Part shown: in pieces, positions 56,250 to 64,000 of the stretch
Layout: each line of letters starts with the position of its first letter
Position numbering within the stretch: position 1 is the first letter of the stretch
Assembly (NCBI GenBank): GCA_022606135.1
Contig: JABYQN010000014.1
Coordinates: 248,001-312,000, forward strand
Source: Fomes fomentarius
Taxonomy: Eukaryota; Basidiomycota; Agaricomycetes; Polyporales; Polyporaceae
Direction of reading: 5' to 3'
DNA: 64,000 nucleotides
Position numbers and translations under genes: made by a program
Notes under the pieces: generated by a model
What the model saw: the letters and a program-made list of their open reading frames with translations, nothing else
Database searches by the model: none
What the model was told of the DNA's origin: nothing

Positions 56250-58699
56250 GGTCCTTGCCGCTAGTCTAGGACGCCATCAGGTTGATGTCAATGTGTTGCT
56301 TCCCAGTGCACTGAGATACATACTTGCTACGCGTGCAGCACAAGGGCTCCTGCACTCGCGGTGCTTGGCGTGCAATGGCCAAGTAACAATTGAGGCACCA
56401 AGCTATGATGCGTGGGTCGATAAGTAGTCTTTGTAAGCTGCACAAATCCTGCGATGAAGGCCTTTCGAGTCGATCATGCTCACCTGGACCACTCACAACG
56501 GTGATGGTCGTGAGAGAGTTCTCGTCGAACGTTGATGAGGCGCCCGCAGCGTCCACTGCAACTTTGAAATTGAAATGCGTTGAATCACGAAATCATCATC
56601 CGACTCGCGAGCAAGATCCTGGCCAGATCCGTCAGCCTCTGAGTCCTATTCGTCCGAGGCTGAGCGCTGAGCGCTGTCATAGTTGTGTACTCAGAAGATC
56701 CCGACGGCGCTATCTACGCCACACAAGCGGCACAGCTCAAGACGAACACTGGCAGCTGGGCCATTGATTGCGCAAGATCATGCGACCGCACTTCAAGTTA
56801 CCGCCCGCCGTCCAGTTGTAAAGACCCAGAAGAATACCGCCAGTAAGTACTAGCAGTACGGTGAGCTACAGGCCGGAGCGCCCAACCTGTCCCCTGTTCG
56901 TCGATGTCCATTAATGATAGGGTGTGCCAACATATTACCTTCTCCGGCGGCGCCGGGACGTAATGTCTGTCATGGACAACAGAAAGTTCAGATGGCAAGT
57001 TGCCCATTGTTCTAGTGTCTTCAAGTATCATAACACCGCTCAAGAAGACCGTAGGCCTCCTCAGGCTGCCACTGGCAGCATCATGTGGGGGGGACATGCA
57101 GTCGCTTTCGGGAAATCGGGCTTTCGGCGATGGTATTGGCTGTATCGCAGGCGACACTGGGCGGCCTTGAGTGCGGATGCTATAACCGTGGCAGACGCTG
57201 TGGGAGATGTCGGACTCAAGGAGACCTCCGATGGGATGCCAGCCGCTGCTGGACGCCATGTCGTTCCTAGTGAGCACTCATTAGTACTTGAGCGGCGTGG
57301 AACAAACGGAAGTGCTCTGACAGAGTCAACGACCCACTTTGAATGAATCGAATCAATGATAGTACTAGATTTGAATATCATAATAGTGCATCACTCCTGC
57401 ACTTCCTGCGGGCGTGTGTCGACGAGATAGGCAGGCGGCTAGCACCTCCATTCGATCGCTCCCCAACACCCGGGAAGTCACTAGTCGACATCGAACGCCT
57501 TTGGTGGGTGGATGAATGCGTTGTCAATGTCATCGCCAGCGATATGTCTCACGTGGAGGTGCAGCCTTCGACTGACTGACAGTCTGCAGGCCGCGCTTGA
57601 CCACTGGCACGTTCTTTGATCTTCTCACTCTGCCCGACGCGCTCGTTCTTCGCATGGGGTATGGATGAATATTTCTCTTAAAGCTTATTGCCGACTGAGA
57701 ACGGACTCACCGTGTCCACAAACTTGGCGGAACTGCTTCTGACCCACTCTGGTCGCTGGCCTAGTAGTACAAATGGAAAGTCTGTACAACGACAATATCG
57801 GTCCAGAATTTCTAGCCCTAGCGCGCAAGCTGCAACGCTGCCAAGAGCCTCAACACTCGCGCACTAAGCCCGCATTCGTGGGTACTAGTGGGGATAAGGA
57901 TGCAATGCCGACCTATTAGAAGGGCCAAGAAACGTACTTCGACTCGCGGCGTTATTGACGGTGGCGGATCCCATACAAACATTGGGAAGAGACCCGATGA
58001 ACATGCTCTCGGCAGAACAGAACAGAACAGAACCACAACTTGATCGCGCGTTTACCCAACTTGAAGCCGACGCGGCGGTGGCCCATAACCACCATGAGCC
58101 TGAGGGAACCCCCCACCGACATGGACGACCAGCATGTGCCATTTCTATGGGGGGGGATGGGGAGGGAGACCCGGAGAGGAGATGTACAAGGATGGCGGCG
58201 ACTATCGACTATCGAAACAGTACTAAGAAGCCGGACGGCCCAGCAGTGCCACCAGCAGTTAGGGCGACTCGGAAGTAACGTAACCTGAAACAGTATTGCT
58301 GGAGTGGATGTAGAATCGAATACTCAAAAATTCTCGGACGGAGTAGTGTACGAATGGGATACGGGGCGGATGTGACTAGTAGCGGGAAGCAGAGGTCGGG
58401 TGCGGTGGGGTGCGGTGGGATGGAGTGAGGAGGAACACGAGGATGCTGTAATCTAGCCTCGGAGAACGGATCATAGATAATGGAAGGGGTGCGATGCTCA
58501 TGAGTCATGAAGGTGGTGGTGGTACGTATGAACGAAGATGCGATGTCCATGAGATATGGGGAGAGGAGAGTGTGGAGATGCCGGAGATTGAATGTGCAGA
58601 CGGAGATGGAGCGTTTTGTGTAAAGTCCATGGGAAGGTTACCGGCATCCTGACCCTGAGGTGACGATCCTATGCAGATAGCGACCACAAGCCTTCGAGC
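56250..58699. other. Intergenic, no gene recognised
   Basis: 2.4 kb with short frames on both strands (up to 159 codons at 57277-56798, minus) but no domain or consistent splicing. G-runs occur at 57086-57091 and 58150-58156. Confidence 0.35.
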
Positions 58700-59904
58700 T
58701 CACGAGGCGACGAAGACCCAGCCAGACGAGCGCACGTCCTCCCCCGCCTCTCCAAAGAACCTGTCCGTCTCGTACAGCCAATGCAGCTGGCCGACGATGC
58801 AATGCCGCAGCCCGCGCACGTACGCGCGCACGTCCTCGTCCCAGTCGCCAAACACGGGCACCAGCGTCTCGTTCTGCGAAAAGTTGCAGATCGTGTCCTT
58901 GACGAGGTTGCCCGCAAAGTGCACCGCGCCCTGGGCCGTGAACCGCCGTTCGGCCATGAGGACGGTGACGATGGTGTTCGTATGTGGATGCTGTGCGTAC
59001 GCGGCAATGTCCTGGAGGAGGCACGTGATCAGCTCAATTCTCCCGAGTTAGAGCTCGGAGAAGAAGGCAGCAGCGGAAGGACCCATACCGTTGCCCAGGA
59101 GATAATGTCGGCGGCATCTTGTCGTAATCTTCGTAGTGTGGGGTGCTCGTATATCTGCTGTGGGATGTTTAGGCCCGCGGCGTACAGGATGAGGTCGAAG
59201 AGCATCTTAACGCCGGAGGAGTCGCGTCGTGTCGAGATGTACGACTCCAAGTCTGGCACTATGCCTTCTGCTGCATCCCGCGCGGCGATCGCCTGCCCAA
59301 GCCGGAACGCGGCAAGGTGTCTTTGGAATCGTTTCTGCCAGTCTCGGCGTGTGGACGGACGGAAGGACTTGGCCCATATTCTGCACAGGTAACGAAAAGG
59401 TCAGCGGATGCTTGTGGGTCTCGAGAGAAGAAGCCCACGCGGCCGGGGTTGCCTCGGAGGAGACGTAATTGAAGATAGATAGAGGGCAGATGAAGGAAGC
59501 AGAAGAATGGGGGGAAATGGAGAACGGGGAGGGGAGACGCGTGTTGACGATCCCGTTCATGTTCGAGTTCATGTTGGAGAGGATGACGGAAGAAGTACTC
59601 ACGGGTCGAAGATCTCCTCGTCCGCGTACAGAGACCGCGGCCTGTCCGTCCAATGTACGAGGACGATGAGCCACTTTGTGATCGCAAGCAGCTGGCCGGC
59701 GTCGCAGGCCGGGAAGCAGAGGGCAGCGAGGAGACCGAGGCGTGCGCCGGGCAGGCGTGCTTCCTCATCCGCGTCGAGGAAGAGCGGATTGGACAGAGCC
59801 CATTTCTCGGACGAGAGCGTGACGGTGTGGCAGTGGACGTTGCAGCGCAGATCCAAGTGCGGGCTGCAGAACGCGGGGAAGTTTGGGATCCGGATGCTGC
59901 CCAT
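58700..59904 (-). CDS. Class I terpene synthase homologue lacking metal motifs, 301 aa
   Basis: Three exons, 59904-59603, 59380-59089 and 59011-58700, keep one open frame (introns 222 and 77 bp). Family features: IRIPNFPAF start, GLLAALCFPACDAGQLL, the DLESYISTRRDSSGVKMLFDLI block before the NSE site, IYEHPTLRRLRQDAADIISWA, TNTIVTVLM, and LHWLYETDRFFGE for the usual ESERYF pyrophosphate-sensing region. Where the Asp-rich motif (DDxxD/DExxD) should be is VHWTDRP; where NDxxSxxxE should be is TDIAAYAQH. Thus most Mg2+-binding residues and the RY tyrosine are replaced (DRFF), although there are no stops. Known families cyclise farnesyl diphosphate; this copy is probably not an ordinary active cyclase. 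The start at 59904 fits homologues; a 5' exon cannot be excluded. Confidence 0.8.
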
Positions 59905-61264
59905 CGCCAGTGCAGCTCGAGCGCGTCGGAGGGGGAGAATGAAACGACGAATAAGGTGTGGTCCGTGATGGGCTCGTGAGGTCGTGAGGTCGTGAATGCG
60001 TCAGGGAGCACAAAGCCCAAGTGCGCCGAGTTGAGCCTGAGCGTGATGAGCGCGGGCGCCGCGGCCGACGGGTTGGGGCTGCCAGTGGCACTGGGCGGAC
60101 GACGACGGGGACAATGGGGAGCTCGAACGGACGTCGCGCGGCAGGCCACAGAAGAAAGCAGAGGTCAATACACACTTTCAAACTGACACACGGACATGCA
60201 TATCAGGCGACGTGGTCCGCGTCCATGCCCGGCTCACGACTCGCAGGCCATCACCTCCGCGCGCGCTAGATTCAGCCGCCCCGCCCCGTCTTTTGTGTTG
60301 TGCATGCCCGGGTTCTGCGGGGAGGAGGGAGGGACAATAGGCTTGGAGCGACATTGACAAGACGAAAGAGACAAGCTGTGCGAGGGATTGTCTGGCGAAC
60401 ACTACGCTTTCCACTTTTGCCTAGCGCGAATGATCCAGCTTCACTCGTGATCTCTGGAACCATCTCTCTTTTCCAGTCGATTTTCTATGTCGCGCGTGGA
60501 ATACAATAGCGTGTGGGCAACACCGAACGGGACTAGAGCAGATCATAAGAATGGTATGCTACATCGAGATTGACCGCTACTGTATCACAGATCCCGCCGG
60601 CGCCTGACCTCAGTAGTCTCAGATCTTGTACAGTGATACTTGCATGGCGTTCGACTAATACGCATGCCAGTAACCGGTCCTGAACCTGGGATCAGTAGCG
60701 GACGAGGAGAGGAGGGATCGCCTCAGTCTCAGTTGGAACGACGTTGTCCAATGTAGCCTCATAGTATAGTGGAGGCAATAGTACTTAGGCGAAGTGATGC
60801 GCTGGTGAGGTGACTTGATCTACAGAGTCCAGATGTAGCTCTGGGGTGTTCTCCTCTCTCATCATGCTCACATGTCAACTTGAATACCAAAACAGTTCCC
60901 AGCGCAAAAGGTTCTCGTATGACTGTGACAGGATCATGTCGCTTTAGTCAAACTACAACTTCCGTGACCGATAGTAATACCGGACGATGATTGCGTCGCC
61001 CGCGCAGCGCTACGACTTGATCTTTAGAGAAGATTGTCGAGGCAGGCGCCGCTAGATAGTAGATACCACAGGGAGCATGAAAGGATACACTACCCGGGAC
61101 ATGGTGAACGATCCAGTAAGATGAGTCTGGATACCTCTACCGTAATCAGGCGTGAATATTGTGAATTCGAACCTTGGTTGACATGAGTGATGTTATTGAT
61201 TCTTCGATGGTCGTTGGATTGCGAGAATGATTGGGCTATGAAGGTCCCCTTTGGACAAAAATAA
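59905..61264. other. Promoter side of the terpene synthase homologue; no gene
   Basis: Antisense and overlapping frames around 59900-60260 are GC-rich shadows. From 60500 to 61264 nothing coding-like is seen. Confidence 0.45.
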
Positions 61265-61270
61265 TGGGGA

Positions 61271-61360
61271 ATCATGCATTCACGACGAATCATGCATGAT
61301 CCCGAGTGTTCCTGAGTGATCCCGAGTGAACACGAGTGAACACGAGTGATCATGCATGGC
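61271..61360. repeat. CGAGTGAACA-type short tandem repeats between ATCATGCATG blocks
   Basis: ATCATGCATG occurs at about 61290 and 61350; between them CCGAGTG/CGAGTGAACA units recur about five times. The flanking ATGATTCAC-type words belong to the same repeat family as the decamer array downstream. Confidence 0.7.
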
Positions 61361-61390
61361 CTCCCTGTTCAATACAGGGATGTCACCACT

Positions 61391-61474
61391 ATGGTTCATC
61401 TTGAATCATGATGATTCACGATGATTCACGATGATTCACGATGAACCATGATGAAACATGATGATTCACGATGG
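61391..61474. repeat. Decamer tandem array (consensus ATGATTCACG)
   Basis: Eight consecutive 10-bp units in phase from 61391: the copies at 61411, 61421, 61431 and 61461 are perfect; the others (ATGGTTCATC, TTGAATCATG, ATGAACCATG, ATGAAACATG) are variants. The unit equals about one helical turn. Confidence 0.88.
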
Positions 61475-61595
61475 GTACTTTGTCTCGATTGTTATACAGT
61501 TACAAAATGATTCATCATGGTTCAGAATGAATCAGAATGGAACTGTATCGACCATCGCTGCATACAAGCCAGGGAAACCATCTCGAAATCATGGC

Positions 61596-61668
61596 ACCCC
61601 TTCTGATTCACTATGATTCACGATGAATCCTCGTGAATCATCGTGAATCATAGTGAATCAGAAGGGGT
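61596..61668. repeat. Near-perfect hairpin, 33-nt arms
   Basis: Left arm 61596-61628 and right arm 61636-61668 are inverted copies with one mismatch and a 7-nt loop. Both arms contain the GATTCAC word of the adjacent decamer array. In RNA it would form a long stem. Confidence 0.92.
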
Positions 61669-62383
61669 CTTATGTAACCTGTATGCAATGCTGCCCACTC
61701 GTTCGACACTGTCGCAGGTTTTTCCTTGCCCTCGCTGCCTCGCTTTGCCTCGCAATCCAAACCTAGTATTCATAAATGTCTCTGCCTGTACCTTCTTCGA
61801 CTCTGCGACTCTATCCTCGCACCACCTGTGTGGTACAACACTGTACATGTGCTGCATTTCTTTTACAAACTGGCCCCAACAATTACCATCCTGTTAGTTC
61901 AGCATCGTTGCTAGTGTTCCTGTACAATACTAAGACATGCATCACATAGATTCCTTCTTATCCCCATGCTCAGTGTGTAATGTGTAACCACCAGTGGTAT
62001 CAGCACACAGCCAATGTGGGGTTGCTCGAGCCTGACCAACAGCAGCTCGCAACCACATACCTTGCAGGATCGTCGTCGTTCCCTCAAGGCGAATGTGGTG
62101 GTTTCCATCCAGTTCGTTCAGTTTCCTTTGCCCAACCCAGTGGCAATCTTTCATGAACATTCTCCCATTAGGTCAACTTCGCAGACTGCCAGAACCCTGG
62201 AGCGATGTGTGTATGTGGTCAGGTTCGGGCTTATCATACGAATGGGTGCGAGTCAATCTTCGTCACCTCTTTAATACTCTTTACTCAGTTCTAGTGATCT
62301 GGTACTTTTTCAACAGTATTCCAGCATCGTCTAGGGGTGGTCCAACTCCTGACTATACACCATCATCCATCATCGTCTCGGCA

Positions 62384-64000
62384 ATGTCATCCCCAGGGGT
62401 TCCCTCCTCTGCTATGCAATCGTCGTCTATGCCTCCAATCTCTACATCGTCTATGTCTTCTCTCCCCTCATCGTCGTCTATGCCTTCCCTCTCCTCCTCG
62501 TCGCCTATGCCTTCCCTCCCCTCATCGTCGCCTATGTCTTCCCTCCCTTCGTCGTCGTCTATGCCCTCTCTCTCTTGTTCGTCTATGTCCTCTCTCCCTT
62601 CATCATCTATGTCCCCCCATCACCCTATGATCTCTCCCTTCCAGCCAGCAAGTCAAGCCAATCCTTTCATCCCTCCTTCTGGTTTCTCTTTCAATGCTCG
62701 TCCAATGAATCCTATGAGCATCCCTCTCAACGAAATCCCCCAATCAGTGTTCTCGCTGGTTCTCTTGCTCGTGGGCAGAATGTCGCACAACTTCGTACTG
62801 CCAGTGCCCAGCGAAATCTTCCACAGCATGCCAGAGCAAACTCGATCAAGGTCACTCGTGGCTCAGCAAAGATTACTTCGCCAGCGACAGTCGTGTCCAC
62901 ACGAGCTGACATTGCGATCATCCCTATCCCAGTCAGTGTTCACCTCAGCCCTTGTACCTTCAATACTAATGCACCTGGCAGGATGGAAAGGCGATTCGGG
63001 ACAACAGATATGGCATCTTTCGCCCTTTACACCTCCATTTCTACAACAACGACCTACCTACTTTTCTACAGTTGCTTCGCGATCACTCGCTCGTTATCGA
63101 GGTGCAGATTGCTCGCTCCTATCGTGAGGAGATCTGGCTGGAACTTCACACCATGATTTCTGCGCATCTCGCAGTGCATGGTCTCATTCTGCCTTCCGAT
63201 CCCTCGCGCTCATCTGGAACTGGCGACAATGCACCATTCACTCCTTCTTCTTATCATGATCTTGACTGGGCACTCATGGAGAAAAAGCGCACAACCAATG
63301 GCTTCTACATTGAATGGGCTGATATCCATGGTAGCTCTGTTACTCTGGAGCAGCTTTTGGCAGGTACTAAACATGGCATACCCCATCCCGACGACAAACC
63401 AGATAGGCGAGTGGCTCTTATTGCCATATGTGAGTGAGACTGCAGTTATCGCTATGATATCCATTGGCTTACGATCACAATATTGGGATATATAGGCCCT
63501 CGGTTTTCGCCGATCAAGCTTCCTCTCACTCGGGACCTTGTCCAGGGAGACCCATGTCCTTGTCATGATATGCCTCACTGCTGTGCTGGCTTTCGGCTGC
63601 TTCTGCGGTACATCAAGTATCGAGGCCGCAACAAGGGGGTACCTGATTCATTCGAGTGCGATCACAACTACTGTCCCTCGTGCGATCTCTGTAGTCGGCA
63701 CCCAATCCAGTCTCGGACACCACCACGCGCATCTACTTCTACTCGCATACATCCTCGCTCTCCAGGAAGCCCACCATCCATCAAGTATGCTCGTACTACC
63801 TCATCGACTCGACCTCGTCGTCCTTCAGTATCCCTACCTCCTTTGCAGATTCCAGCTCCATCATCATCTCTCACACCAGCTTTCAACACCATGGCTCTCA
63901 GCTCTATCTCATCTAACACCCCTGTAGAAGATGATGGTGCAGAGCTATACTTTCCAAACATTCGCGAGATTCTTGACGAGGACCATGCTCGCCAGCACCC
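62384..64000 (+). CDS. Unrecognised gene, Ser-rich N-terminus, runs off right edge
   Basis: Exons 62384-62931, 62982-63429 and 63496 to the edge. The first ~75 codons are Ser/Met/Pro-rich repeats (SSSMPSLSSSSPMPSLPSSS). Then come PMNPMSIPLNEIP, VLAGSLARGQNVAQLRTASA, and after an intron GKAIRDNRYGIFRPLHLHFY, RDHSLVIEVQIARSYREEIW, DWALMEKKRTTNGFYIEW, then Cys-rich PCPCHDMPHCC and NYCPSCDLCSRH, possibly zinc-binding. No known family. The first exon needs one base more in the C-run at 62737-62741 to keep frame, so it is either a true frameshift or a one-base read error. The ATG at 62384 was chosen; the frame is open farther upstream. Confidence 0.55.

Noticed and set aside
59259..60149. 296-codon minus frame covering the terpene synthase region
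   Set aside because: It runs through an intron and uses a different frame from the conserved blocks; composition Ser/Arg/Pro-rich as expected for a shadow.
61391..61474. CRISPR-like array
   Set aside because: Units are contiguous 10-mers without spacers, in a eukaryotic genome.

Overview
This window looks like chromosomal DNA of a filamentous basidiomycete, most likely an Agaricomycete; the order is not decidable here. The signs are protein genes cut by many 50-60 bp GT-AG introns, a tRNA-Glu with a pol III T-run, several F-box genes, a 7-TM membrane family typical of mushroom-forming fungi, hAT and Tc1/mariner-like transposase relics, an SNF2 remodeller of the LSH/DDM1/Irc5 type and DPH3. 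Nothing resembles bacterial operons, CRISPR or plasmid features. Exon boundaries below come from reading frame and phase by hand, without transcripts.

Layout. 1-1.7 kb: 3' part of a membrane-protein gene leaving the left edge. 3.2-10.6 kb: tRNA-Glu(CTC), a small three-exon gene, an F-box gene and a 7-TM gene. 11.5-16 kb: a repeat island with a 613-bp element carrying 73-bp terminal inverted repeats, a small inverted repeat, a broken Tc1/mariner-like transposase, a 5'-truncated frameshifted hAT transposase, and a C-terminal fragment of a deaminase-like gene. 16.6-24.2 kb: F-box genes and F-box relics, DPH3, and a second broken deaminase-like gene. 25-35 kb: a basic nuclear-looking protein, a coiled-coil protein with a J-like C-terminus, a 77-aa hydrophobic protein whose first exon is only ATG, and an eight-exon secreted protein. 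37-41 kb: the SNF2 ATPase. 42-47 kb: two paralogous F-box genes in tail-to-tail orientation with a small gene between them. 48.7-53.4 kb: a 13-exon amino-acid/choline/GABA-type permease and a secreted protein with a Pro/Ala repeat linker. 55-60 kb: a rhodanese-domain protein and a class I terpene synthase homologue that has lost its metal-binding motifs. 61.2-64 kb: decamer repeats, a hairpin, and the start of an unrecognised gene running off the right edge.

The genes do not form one pathway. The repeat island, relics and F-box expansion indicate a rapidly turning-over accessory region, with conserved genes (DPH3, SNF2, permease, tRNA) between. I did not find a coherent new multi-gene system. 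The best leads are the motif-less terpene synthase homologue, the inverted-repeat element, the two deaminase-like relics and the decamer/hairpin array.
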